The translations under genes and the position numbers were made by a program. From contig JARHVA010000122.1 in NCBI GenBank assembly GCA_037957365.1, forward strand, positions 7,543,501 through 7,607,500: a stretch of 64,000 nt of DNA, written 5' to 3'. The DNA comes from Torreya grandis. Lineage: Eukaryota; Streptophyta; Pinopsida; Cupressales; Taxaceae. Below, one piece after another: positions 11,056-22,187 of the stretch. Every line of letters begins with the position of its first letter. Within the stretch, counting starts at the first letter, position 1. Below the pieces are notes generated by a model, which saw nothing but the letters and a program-made list of their open reading frames with translations, did no database searches and had not been told where the DNA came from.

Positions 11056-12192
11056 ATGATGTCTTCAAGTACTCAGAGTCGGTGGGACTATGATATGAAG
11101 AAGTTGAAACTAAGTTTGAAGAGGTTGAATGAAGCTCTTTCATACCCTTCATTTAAAGATAAACCCACATGGTATATGACAACAAATGAGGAGTGGGACT
11201 TATTACCACCTCGAGGTCAGGAGATGTTGTCTTTTGATCGCTTTGTTGAGCTGAGGAGAGAGCACTTCAGATCAGTTGGACAAGATAGCAGCATGTCTTA
11301 TGATTCTTATGTGATAAGAAATAACAGGTGTGCTACTGTTAATAGGAGAAAGCTTTGCTTATACTGCAAAGATCCATATGATGCCAATCACAATTGTCAT
11401 TTGAGGCCTAAGGGCAAGGCATATCATGTAATATGGGAGTATTATGAGGATTCAAAATCAGAAGATTTTGAACAGCATGATAATTCTAAGGAGTCAGAAG
11501 CAGAGGCTTCAGAGCCTAAGATAGAGGCAATGAAGGTGGCTTCCTAGGATTCTGATAGACATATGGTCAAGCTTAGTTATGAGGATTTGGACTCTCAGTT
11601 AGTTGCAGAGGATGAGGGAGCTAGAGATTGTAATGATGAGATAGTTTTAGTAGCCACTTCTTCAGAGTTAGATGAGGATGAGTCTGATGTTGGCATTCAG
11701 AGTGTGGAGGTATACTCAGAGGTTAGTACATTGAGTGTTGATTATGAGTATATTCCTACAGTTGTAGCTAAGGAACATGTTGTTGGTACTGACACACATG
11801 TTCAAGATTTGGGAGTTCTTGGTCCTAATGAATTTGGCATACCAGTGGAGTCGAGTCTCCAGATTGATTCTTCTCATACAGATGATAGTGTGGTACAGTT
11901 GGTTGTGCTGCCTTTACAGAGGGATCAGTTATGGAATGGATTGGCACCATATTTTGTAGATGGGATTGACAGTTTTTCGGTGCATGACTTAGAGCAGGAG
12001 TTGATCAGATATGTTGACCACAGTAGGGGTACAGTATGTGGATTCTCCATACTTGGCATAGTTCTATTTGGGAGTTGTTGCAGAGTTGGAGCATGCCTTC
12101 TACATAGCATGGTGGTACTTGCATTGATTTACAGCTGTGTAGAGCATAACTACATTTGGGATCCAGGTGGATCGAGTGGTTCATTGTTCTGA
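11056..12192 (+). pseudogene. Element B gag-like ORF, interrupted by one TAG
   Basis: The frame from ATG 11056 runs 163 codons to TAG at 11545-11547, then stays open in the same frame to 12192, about 378 codons in all. The first part has a charged N-terminus and a cysteine cluster CLYCKDPYDANHNC (about residues 97-110), matching the gag zinc-knuckle position of gypsy elements; element D has CFSCKDPWEPGHRC. An acidic linker follows. The second part is acidic and ends in a hydrophobic stretch (GFSILGIVLFGSCC..MVVLALIYSCV, about 12037-12135) that could be membrane-spanning or just a frame artefact. I do not recognise the second part. The single TAG may be a decay mutation (CAG or TGG to TAG). 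Confidence 0.6.
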
Positions 12193-12193
12193 G

Positions 12194-12228
12194 ATTGCTT
12201 GGGACAAGCAATTTTTGGAGGGGTGGAT
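12194..12228 (+). promoter_or_regulatory. Element B 3' hairpin and polypurine tract
   Basis: ATTGCTTG (12194-12201) pairs perfectly with CAAGCAAT (12205-12212) around GGA. The purine run GGAGGGGTGGA abuts the 3' LTR at 12229 and is the expected plus-strand priming site. The same hairpin-plus-tract layout occurs in element D at 32010-32046. Confidence 0.8.
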
Positions 12229-13502
12229 TGTCATGTCCCCTTTTTTGTGGACATTGACGACTTGATGATTAGCCTATTATGTGACCTTAGTAGGCTAATA
12301 GGATGGATAGAGGGTCATAATGGAGCTTGGCTTGACTTTGATTCATAGAATTTCTATAGTTGGTTTTCATTCAGGTTATTTTAGACACATTGGGCCTAAG
12401 CTCCTATTATTTGGGGATATTTGACATGCAGCAGAGCACCTTTAATTTGGTATGGTCATGTGTGGAATCACTCCCTGGTTCACCAGCTTCGAATGGTTTG
12501 AGGATCCGACATGTATTGAGGGAGATATTAATATTTGATTGATTTAATCAAATATTAATTATTTAGCCTATTTTTAATTAGAAACCCTAATTCTAATTTA
12601 AGAAACCCTAATTAGGGCAAGCATATCTTTTTGAGGGTATAAGGGTTTCTCATGGAGACCATTATTGATTATGCATTGATTATTGATTATTGATATTGAA
12701 GAATTCTTCTGTGAAGACTGAGCCAAGGGTTCCAGGATTCCATTGCAGTGGAGAACGTCAACTCTTCATTGTGTGTGATTTAGAGGCTGTGAGATATCAG
12801 CTGATTTATTTCCAAATTGAGAGATAGCTTCATACAAAAGTTATCACAGAGGTTTACAGATTTGAGAGGTAACTTCATACAGAAGTTGTTACAAAGCTTA
12901 CCAGGTATTTCTTTATTTAGTTTTTGTTCAATAAATTATACAAATAGAGATCTTCTATATTAGAGCCATATATTTTCAGATCAAGGGTTGAAAATAGACA
13001 GTTTGTGCTTAATTGGCGGTCGTACAAAGTCTGTACAGGTCTGTACAGATCCATGCAGACACCGACCTCGGCAGGCAGAGATCCCCAGTGACCGACATCG
13101 GCTAACTGAAGACCGACGTCAGTAGAGAAGGACTGACAGTGACCGACGTCGGCAGTATATCGACCGACGCCAGCGACTGTGTGTTTGACACAGCAGGCCG
13201 AGACGTCCAGATTCTAGCTTAACTTTTAGATTTGTAGAAGATCAGGGTTTTAAGACCATATTTTAATATTCTTTTATATGTATGAGAGAAGACTGTAATA
13301 TTAATTATCTAAACAAGTGATAAGATATTTGATTGGCAAATAAGAGATTTATTGTGGTTTATTGTTTATCTGAATTTATTCTGCAAGATTGTATCTTTGT
13401 TCAGAACTGTTTGTGTTTCTATATTCCCTGTTTGAAGGGGATATTACAGTGGTATCAGAGCTATTGTAGAAAAAAAAGAGCCCCTAAGTAAGGGACATTA
13501 CA
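12229..13502 (+). repeat. Element B 3' LTR
   Basis: It starts TGTCATGTCCCC and ends GGGACATTACA, immediately followed by the TTGAT duplication. It carries the CCGAC-rich cluster at 13061-13180, with more CG dinucleotides retained than in the 5' LTR. The embedded TGGTATCAGAGC is at 13450-13461. Confidence 0.93.
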
Positions 13503-13779
13503 TTGATTTAGTCGATTCAGACCTTTAACTAGATTAAGAATAAGACTCCAATATTCCCAAAACTATTAAATCATTGAGCTACACATATTACAAATGTCTT
13601 GATAATTACTCATATCTTAAATTGTGTTACATGGTTATGTTACTTTGATGTGATATATATATATATATATATAATAGACTAGTTTCACTTATTTTATGCT
13701 CCTTCGATGTTCACTTTCTTGTGTGATGGCTAGACATTGCTTGTTTATTGTGTGTGGCCCTTAGCCATTATGTGAAAAT

Positions 13780-14130
13780 ATTTATTAAACATATGTTTTA
13801 GATTTATACTTGGTATGTGAAACATTTTAACATGTCTGTTTCTTGAGGCCCATGGCCTTGTATTGTGTATGACATTGGAACATGTCCATTTTTTGTGGCT
13901 TTTGGACCTATGTATGTAATATTTTATTGTATGGCATTTTAAAATGTCCATTTATTTTGGCTCTTGGCCCTATTTTTTTTGTATGTACAAAATTTGAACA
14001 TGTCCCTTGTTCGTAAAAATATTATTGTCCTTTGTGTGCAACCCTTAGCCTTGTTTATTTTGACATATCCATGTCCATTGTATGTGGCCCTTGGCTTAAT
14101 GTGTGACATTGTATGACATTATGTTTTGGG
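13780..14130. repeat. Degenerate repeats, unit about 50-60 bp
   Basis: Variants of (A/C)ATGTCC recur at about 13831, 13881, 13942, 13999 and 14070, each followed by T-rich sequence and GGCCCTTGGCC-like words. The same words occur at 5960-6200, suggesting a shared parent element. Confidence 0.6.
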
Positions 14131-15020
14131 CTTGTTGCCCTTGTTTAGCTTGATTAGTAGTGTCAAGTTACATATCATATACTTTTATTTCATAGTCTAA
14201 TTTAGATATGGTTACTTTATTGCATGCCTCATTGTTATGTCTATTTATACATGGCACTTGTATGCCTTAAATTTAATAAATTATATACATGCTTCAATGA
14301 TAATTACATTCCTATGATAACACAATCTCCACATGATGACATCGTTTTACACAATTATATCTTTATCACATAAAACAGTTAACTTTTTTTTTTGAGATGA
14401 GTGACTTGTAGTCTACATACCTCATCAAATGTTTTAAAGGGGACTTAGATGTAGTTTTAAGGAATTATGCTTGTTTTAGAATGAAATATAAGAATACATC
14501 TACTCTACTCTTTATAAGGCATTTCAGTCTACATTGTTTTTATTTTCTAAAAATTTCTTGGAAAATAAATGTCAAATGTTGTATATGCAGGCCAAAATGA
14601 GTCATCAATGTAGATAAAAAAAGTTTGAAGTTCTCAAATACCAAATCAGAAATAATCTTCATATAGTTTCAGAGATCCTCAGTAACTTTAGAATCTTATA
14701 CAAATCATATCCAAGTTTCTTTAGTTGCTTTTGATATAGATTTAGTATAGATGCATGATCAGACAAACAACTTTCTATCAACCAAAAATAGGTCTTGTGT
14801 TTTTATGTTGGTTTGTTTGATGTTTTAGTTATGAAGGTGTAAGGACAAAATTGATATGTCATAGGAAATGGTAAAAATAATCATCAATAATCCATATAAA
14901 ATTAAATATAATAATGTATTCAAATTCTTATCAAAAACATATACAAGTTCAAAAAAAGAATCATCTTGATCTAAGTATATATGCAAAAGTTAAGAGAATT
15001 TTAGTTGGCTTTGGAGTTTC

Positions 15021-15100
15021 ATAGTCTAGCTCTAGAGTCCATCAATCTAGCTTTGGAACCCATCAGCCTGGCTCTAAAGTCTATCACTAGATCCAAAGTT
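15021..15100. repeat. Short tandem repeat, unit about 21 bp, four units
   Basis: Units at 15021, 15041, 15062 and 15083 follow ATCARYCTRGCTYTRRARYCC with substitutions. Confidence 0.65.
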
Positions 15101-16571
15101 ACACATAATTATCTTTGAAGGTGCCCAAAATTGATTTTGGGGTCTAATATACCAAAGAAAGAATGAGATAATGTTTTAGAATAAGTTTTAAGGTATTTAT
15201 ATATAAAAAAATTATATAAATATAAACTTGCAAAAATTGACATCAACAACTACAAAGGTCTACAACTATGAAAACATGAAAGTAAAAGAGCTCAAGAGAT
15301 GATGGTTACCTATTTTTAGAAAGTGCTTCTATAAAATATATTTATAGTATCTCTAAAAATAGGCATTTCAAAGAAGGTATGATATTTATAATATTTAAAC
15401 TGATATGAATATATCACAAATCAAGTTATTGAAAGAAATCGAATTGGCTAGGATTGTGATTGATTCTCTCCAAAAAAATGAAAAAAAATGAAATGAGGAG
15501 AAAGCACATATATTCTCTTCAACAAATTAGAATATTGTGTATTTTTGAATCTAACATTTTCTACTATTTTCTCCTTGAATAATGGGGTTTTCTATATTCT
15601 CCAAAATCTATAAAAACAAAATTTGTTATATTGTTATTTTTTATGTTGTTAGCCTAAAATAAGAAATTAGTCGTAAATTGATTTGTTAAGTTTTTAATAT
15701 TAGAAAATTAGTTATAAAATAATTTTTTAATTTGTTACTCTCAAACAAAAAAAAATTGAATAAGTTTTATTATAAATACAACCTTCTCATCCATTGTGAG
15801 AGTTAGCATAGAGTTAGCAAAAGTTAGTAATAATGAGTACAAATCTAGAAAAGAGTCATTTTCAGATTGTAAGCATTCATAGAATTAATGAAGAGTTGAG
15901 TACATGAAGTTTATACAAATCTAAGTGTAGTTATAATCATATTCTAAGGGAGAGTAAGGGTCTACTCAACCAAGGAAGCATGATCTATTGTGGTATTTAT
16001 ATGTTTATATTGTTATGTGTTTTTATCTTCCATTATCTTATGCAAAGTATTTTGTTATATGTTTAAACATGTAGGTCCATGTGTTCATGTGTGTTTCCAA
16101 AAAGATTAATTTCATCCACTTGAATCTCACATATTTATATTTCAAAGCATTTATATTTTAGAAACTTAGATTAAAAGTGTGTTTATATTTTCTACAAATT
16201 ACATTTATGCAAATAGATTAAAAGTGTGTTTCTTTCAAAACTATTTTCAATTTCAGCAAAGTGTGTTTTTATTCACGTATTTTAATTTAGCAAGTGTGTT
16301 TATTTTTGAAATAAATAGAGTAGATTTAAATTCAATCAAGTAAATTAGACATGAAGGATTAAATTATCTACAACTCCTCTAAAAGTGACCACTATTAGTC
16401 ATTATCCTTTATACATTATTGTTGATTGTCGTTAGACATTGACCCTAGTTTGATATGACATAAACTAAACATAGTTGATTAAATGAGAGGATTGACAACC
16501 CCATCATTAGATTTGAATTATGTTAGACATAAAGTCCTCCATGAATAAAAAATTAGAATTAGGGTAGAGTA

Positions 16572-18968
16572 TGTTGTTCCCAAAATCCGTCACTAGTTTT
16601 TGGGGATAACATATCAACTATTTTGGTCCTGTAGGCCGAAATTCTCTCTTCCCTTCTCAAAAAATGTTTTGAGCACTCAAGTTCTTCAATTATTCAAGAA
16701 TTTTTAGTCAAGGGACTCGTAGGTTCAACAACTTCAATAGTCGGGCTCTCATCAAGGAACAACTTTCAAACACTTAGGCATTTTCAATGCTGGTTCAACG
16801 TCGAGGTTCAACTAAAAGACTTAGCGGTGGGCTTCAAACAAATGGAATGAACCCTTAAACCATTAAACCCTGATTTAGAAAGGTTTAAAGGTTCAATGAG
16901 TTCAAAGGTTCAAAAAGAGTTAAGTTCTCAATGAGTTCAAAGAAGTTCAACCGCTTCGAAGAGCTCAACAAGTTCGAAGACTTCAGCAAGTTCTAAAGTT
17001 CAATAAGTTTGGTGGACTTAAAGAAAAGAAGGCTTCAGAGAATAAAGGTTGAACTGTTGAACCATTGAACCTTGAACCAAAATGGTTCAATGAGTTCAAA
17101 GTTTTAATGAGTTCAATAAAATTTGAAAGACTTAGAAAAATAAAGGATTCAAAGAACAAAGAATGAACCATTGAACCATTGAACCTTGAACCAAAAGAGT
17201 TCAAAGTTCAAAGGTTCAACGAGTTCAACAAAAAAGAAAAGAATCCAGAGAGTTCAAAACTTGAAAGGATTAAAAGAAAGAGAATGAATTATTGAAATTT
17301 GAACCAAAATGGTTCAAGGTTCAAAGGTTTAATAAGGTTCAAAAGGCATAGAGAATAAAAGGATTCAAAGAAAGAGAATGAACTGTTGAACCATTGAACT
17401 TTGAACCGAAATGGTTCATAGGTTCAAATGATTCAAAGGTTCAAATGTTTCAAAGAGTTCAACCAATTCAATAAGTTCAAAGTTAACAAGGAAGCTTCAA
17501 GCGAAGGAAGGAAGTGGAAGATTCCAGAGACAAGTTCGAAGAAATGGTTCAACCGACTGAACCAAGGAGTCGATAGGACCGCCTAAACCATTGAACCGAT
17601 GCATTCCAAAGGTTTAAAGGTTCAAGGTTAAATGTGGTTCAAATGACCAATGACTAGTGACATCCTCGTAGATGTCAAATTCAAGGTAACAAAATGCTTG
17701 TTTATTTTCAAATGTGGCACGAAACCTTAAAACAAACTCAGTGACCAGCTGAAGAAGAAGTTGAAAGAGCCAGCAAAAAAGGAAGAGATAGCCTGAGAGC
17801 TCTAATCATGAGAAAAGGATAAAATGCATTAAGAGAAGAGGGAACAAGAGGGAAAGACCAAAAATATCTATGTAGAAGTTATTCCAGTAGGTGAAACAGT
17901 CCACCAGGTGGACATCAGAGAGCGTGAGCACTCAAGGACATGGCCTATTTTTCTCCATTGAGTAAAGGTGAAGTAGATAGCTATGCAGATATCAGGAAGA
18001 GGACCAAGCGGCCCATAATTTAGAGGAGACATTTGAGATAAATTGACATGCCATAGTTAAGGCCAATGCCCTGTTCCAGCATGGCCCCTTGACAGAACTA
18101 AAAATGCATTTAAGGCATTGAATGCAGCATGGGCCATTCCATGAAACAAAGCACCAAGTCTTTCTTAGCTACTATATATTGTAATCTCTTATTTTATGCA
18201 AAGGAGATCTCTCTATTATAGAAGCAAAACTCTACCTAAATTGAAAGGCATTTCCTGGGACTTTGAGCTCAGATTATTAATCATATTTCTTTATTTGAAT
18301 GAGAAAGCAAGTGACCTTTCAGACTTAGTGCTGAGATAGCTTGTGTTGTTTAGGGGATTGTTCTTATGTTCTGTTTCTTGAATACCATCTTGTCCATTTA
18401 ATTAAATAAGTAAAACTAGTGGAAGTAATCTGAAAGGTGTCCTGAAGACAACTATGGGAGACTTTGTGCTACCATAATTGTCTTAGCATGTTTATTTTTC
18501 TATTTTTGTGTAAAGGATCTTGGGATGACTTTGTGCCCCCATTGTCCTTCGTATATTTCACTCTTTGGTAGTTGAGGTGAAGACTTTGTGTTACACTTCA
18601 TCCTGTTTTGTTACTACACCCTGTTACTTTTACTACCCAAGAAGGAATTTGACTGTTAGCTAAATATTAATTTTGAAAGAAGAGAAGTACCTTCAAAAAT
18701 AATCCCAAGATTTTTCCTTTGATCTGTGAACATCATCTCTAAAAAAAGAGAGATGGATGGTGTTGTCCTACCCCTAAGTGTTATTTTTAGCTTATATATA
18801 TAGTATATAGTACCTTATAGTTATAAGGAACCTCCCCTTGATGAGAGGAGAGATTTTTCCCCTTTTGATGTGGTCAACCTGCACATTTGGCTAATAAATA
18901 TCCTTATGTTGTGGTTGAAACACCTATATTTCCCATCAATTAGCTAGTGACAAAATATTCACCCAACA
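16572..18968 (+). repeat. Element C 5' LTR with GTTCAA/TTGAAC arrays
   Basis: It matches 25176-27572 end to end and has the same length. Roughly 16665-17640 is low-complexity sequence made of GTTCAA, GGTTCAAAG, TTGAACC and CCATTGAAC words in both orientations, including the 19-bp perfect hairpin TTGAACCA-AAA-TGGTTCAA at 17072-17090 and again at 17299-17317. A TATATAT run at about 18173-18179 could be a TATA box, but the 3' LTR has lost it. Confidence 0.93.
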
Positions 18969-18990
18969 TTTTTTGGTGACTCCCATGGGG
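18969..18990 (+). promoter_or_regulatory. Putative primer-binding site of element C
   Basis: After the LTR end come five T residues and TGGTGACTCCCATGGGG (18974-18990). Its position and TGG start fit a primer-binding site of the TGGYGACTC..GGGG kind seen in plant Tat/Athila elements. I cannot name the tRNA with confidence. It clearly differs from the TGGTATCAGAGC of B, D and E. Confidence 0.6.
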
Positions 18991-19308
18991 AAGAATGCAC
19001 AGTTTGAAGCCTCAAGTTTAAAATTGAAGTAGTCCATGTCCTTATCCATTTCAAGTTTTACACTGGCAGATCCACGTTATATGAAAAGCCAGAGATCCAA
19101 AGGTATTGTTGACCCTATATTCAAGTTGGTACAAAAAAGTAATTTTGATCTATTTCCTTCACCATCTCACCTCTAATGAACTAGGAGTTTTTCTCCTACA
19201 AAAGTCAAGTCTCCATTACCAAGCAAAGCATCTATTTCTGCTATTAGCAAAGCTTTTTCAATACATACCCCTCAAACATTTGTTATCTCTCCCTTCAGTA
19301 GTTAAATA

Positions 19309-20540
19309 ATGGCAGTTCAAGGCCCCTGGGGTAACTCCTTTGGTCCACTCAATCTAAATCCACCTCTACATGAGCTACCACATAGTTCAAGGAATAATTT
19401 CCCTAATTTCTTTGGTGATGGGAGAATTCATCCTGATACACATATTGTAACATTTAACATAGCCTATGGTGTGATAGGCGTGGAGTATGAGGATGTAGCA
19501 GTTAGGCTATTTGTGGAAACATTGCAAGGCACTGTTGTAGATTGGTTCTATCATCTATAGGCCCAGACTATGACTAATTGGAACACCCTCAAAGCTAAAT
19601 TCAAAGCTAGGTTCAAGCCTGCTGAAGATGTGCATGCCCTATTGGCTCAGCTCACATAAATGAAGAAAGAGCTTCATGAACCTATGAGGGACTTCATTGC
19701 CAAATTTGACAAGTTGAGGAACAAGATTCCTATAATTTCTCAGCCAAAAGCTGAGAATCTCAAATGCTTCTTCATCAACTCTTAGTTTCCTAAAGTGAGT
19801 TCCCTATTGAGATGTGCTGACCACATAGACCTTGATGCAGTGCAGGATTTGGTTACTGAGGTGGAAGATGATTTCATCTTGGTGGAGAAGATAAGGAGAG
19901 ATCCTAATAGAGGTAAATCTTTTTCATCCTCTGAATATCCATCTACAAGCACCACTAATCTAATGGTGCAAAAGCTAGCAAATTAGTTGCTAGCTCTCAA
20001 AAAGAAAATTGTGCAAGGGATGTCTGCTCCTCCTTCATATCAAGATATACCAAGGAGGACATTCCCCAATTAGTCATACCAAGTCAATGCTATCAGGAAT
20101 CAAGGGCAACCAAATTGTCTTCCTCCCCCATAGGGGAAACTTACCATTGAAGTAGCACCAACCAACTCAGTAGTTGGATATCTTGAAATAGAATATAATT
20201 TCTCTTTCCAACCTGAGTTGAACCTAGAAGATGATGCTAATATCTTCACAAAGGGAGAAGAAGAATTAATTGGCAAATCTAACATTAGTTTCTTAAATTA
20301 CCAGGATGAACCCAAAAGTAAAGGTGAAGAAATTGATGAATCATACATTGTATTCACTTGGTCCAAGAACTAGTCAACCCAACAAGCTGATAAGAAAAAA
20401 ATAGAGGAGCATTCTCAACCAATAATTTCAATTGTTAAGCAGGGAATCACTCTGCCTTTTCAATCAAAGGACCTGGTGATCGCTAAAAAAGTAAGTACAT
20501 CAAGCATTTTTGCACCTTCTGCTTTAAATTTGTAGACCAT
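19309..20540 (+). pseudogene. Element C gag
   Basis: The frame opens at ATG 19309 (MAVQGPWGNSFGPLNL). It continues through a retrotransposon gag core: FFGDGRIHPDTHI..VRLFVETLQGTVVDWFYHL, stop, NWNTLKAKFKARF, EPMRDFIAKFDKLRNKIP and CFFINS. These are hallmarks of Tat gag (short fold, TW-like block, then the helical domain). At least seven TAG or TAA stops interrupt it, most where glutamine or tryptophan codons are expected. No clear CCHC knuckle is visible. Confidence 0.8.
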
Positions 20541-20789
20541 TACCACCCCCCTAAAAACTAGAAGGATGAACTACCTTCCCCTATTCTTAATTCATTTCAG
20601 ACATTTGATATAATCGACTATGTCAAGAAAACCAAAATTCAAATGTCTAAATTTGAATTCCTACAATCCAACCCTGAACAGTTGGATAGATTAGTGGAAT
20701 GTGTGAAGGATAAAGCCATCCCTATAGGATAAGAAATTTTGAAAGTAAATCCTAGTCCCCCCAAGAACACATCCACCTAAAATAACCTT

Positions 20790-21248
20790 GTCATTACTCT
20801 TCTTGCTTCTCCCAAAAAGATAGAACCATTTTATGTCTCCCTATTGATAAATGGACATCAGCTGAATAATTGCATCATAGACTTAGGGGCATCTAATAAT
20901 GTCATGCCTGCCAAAGTAGCTGAATCCCTTGGTCTCACACTAACCAAGACATTTGGTAGATTTTTCTCCATGGAGAACAAATAAGTGCCACTGTTGGGAC
21001 AAATCAAGGATGCCTAATTTGTATTTGCAGCATTCCTAGATAAGAAAATTAAGATGACAATCCTGGTGGCCGACGTCCTAGCCTCCTATGGTATCCTTCT
21101 TGGTAAAATTTTTTGCAAGGATGTTGGTGGAGAAATAAGCATGGACCTATCTGAAGTGAGGATCTCAGTCAAAGGCATCATGCAGAGATTGCTCCCTAAG
21201 AAGGAAGCAAAATATGTTGTCATTCAAACATCAACGCCTGAAGCTTAA
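20790..21248 (+). pseudogene. Element C aspartic protease
   Basis: The translation reads FYVSLLINGHQLNNCIIDLGASNNVMP, the retropepsin start with D-L-G-A where D-S/T-G-A is expected, so the active-site triad is altered. LVADVLASYGILLGKIF at about 21066-21116 is the conserved LLG flap region. In-frame stops lie at about 20983 and 21017. The frame continues past TAA 21246-21248 into the RNase H segment. Confidence 0.8.
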
Positions 21249-21251
21249 ATT

Positions 21252-21865
21252 ATGTTTGAGTCTTCAAGCGTGGGTAATTACTTCCTGACTACAGAGGGTG
21301 TTCCTTTCCTAGCTGATGAAACTTTTGAAAATGAAAATCTAAAAATTGGTTTAGACAAAATAGCAGAAGACTTAATAAAGCATAGTGTAAGCCCAGAGGA
21401 ATCCTCCCCTCCAAACAAAGAAAAATCTAAGGAAAGGTCAATTTTTGATAATGTGTGGATTCTCGAATTTGATGGCAGCTATTCTTTTACTAGCTTAGAA
21501 GCTGGTATTGTGTTGATATCTCCTCAAGGAGATATTTTCCCCTATTCTTATAAATTACAGCTCAATAATACCAATAATACTATTGAATATGAATCACTGC
21601 TGCTTGGATTGAAGGTTGTTCGAGACAGGGGCGTCAAACTCCTTCACGCCAAAGGAGATGCTAAGCTGGTGATTTTCCAGGTCATGAACCTGTACCAAAC
21701 CAAAAATGAGAGATTTCACCATTACCATAATCTGGTTTGAGATCAAATTGAAAGCTTTCATGCTTTTAGTATCTCTGTAGTACCCAAGGAATTCAATGAC
21801 CAAGCTGATGCATTAGCTGTTTCTCCAACTCCATTGGTTCCTCACCAAAATTTTAAGGGAGATAG
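21252..21865 (+). pseudogene. Element C plant-type RNase H located upstream of RT
   Basis: 21252-21740 is open, then TGA at 21738-21740 stands where a tryptophan codon is likely, and the frame continues. From about 21450 it reads WILEFDGSYSFTSLEAGIVL (first aspartate), NNTIEYESLLLGL (glutamate), LLHAKGDAKLVIFQVMNLYQ (aspartate) and EFNDQADALAVS (last aspartate). All four catalytic acidic positions of the RNase H fold are present. It sits between protease and RT, unlike element A. RT with its own RNase H follows, so the element has two RNase H domains. Confidence 0.82.
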
Positions 21866-22187
21866 GTACACCATCAAACTGGTCTTTTGACTAAGTGTTC
21901 TTGACAACACCAATCATTGGCAAGTGTTTAAAGATGACAACCAAATCATCACCTTTTTGGAACAAAATGACAGCTTTGAACAGCTTCACTTTGAAGGCAA
22001 TGAGCATCAGAAACTTGAATCAGCCCCTGGAACAAGTTCAGACGTAGGTGAAGAGTTCCTACATCTAAAAGGGAATAAAATTCCCAAAGGATTGGTTTCC
22101 CTTGAGAAACTATTTGACAAGCACAATAGGTTCATCAAACAGCAATAAATAGATTCAAGCTCCTCCCAGGAGTTTGATCAAATAAAT

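Larger units (their letters stand above)
9654..13502 (+). mobile_element. Non-autonomous gypsy-type LTR retrotransposon, element B
   Basis: This is a complete insertion: LTRs at 9654-10919 and 12229-13502, both TG...CA, flanked by a perfect 5-bp duplication TTGAT (9649-9653 and 13503-13507). The internal region is only about 1.3 kb. It holds a primer-binding site, leader repeats, one interrupted gag-like reading frame, a hairpin and a polypurine tract. No protease, RT or integrase is visible, so enzymes must have come from another copy. The gag zinc finger, LTR start (TGTxATGTCCCC), LTR sub-blocks and 3' hairpin are shared with element D, placing both in one gypsy-like family group. Confidence 0.93.
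13508..16571. other. Gene-free decayed repeat region between elements B and C
   Basis: No coding domain is recognisable. It includes an (AT)n run at 13653-13673, degenerate repeats of about 50-60 bp built on AACATGTCC..TTTTGTGGCCYTTGGCC (13780-14130), and four units of about 21 bp at 15021-15100. The first kilobase resembles 5930-6240, so element B probably sits in a second eroded copy of the element A 3' region. An inverted repeat CCTATTTTTAGA / TCTAAAAATAGG spans about 15310-15365. Confidence 0.5.

Noticed and set aside
16665..17640. Pol III B boxes (GGTTCAA words) in the C LTR
   Set aside because: The words lack the full B-box consensus at most positions and have no paired A box or T-run terminator; they are part of the low-complexity array.
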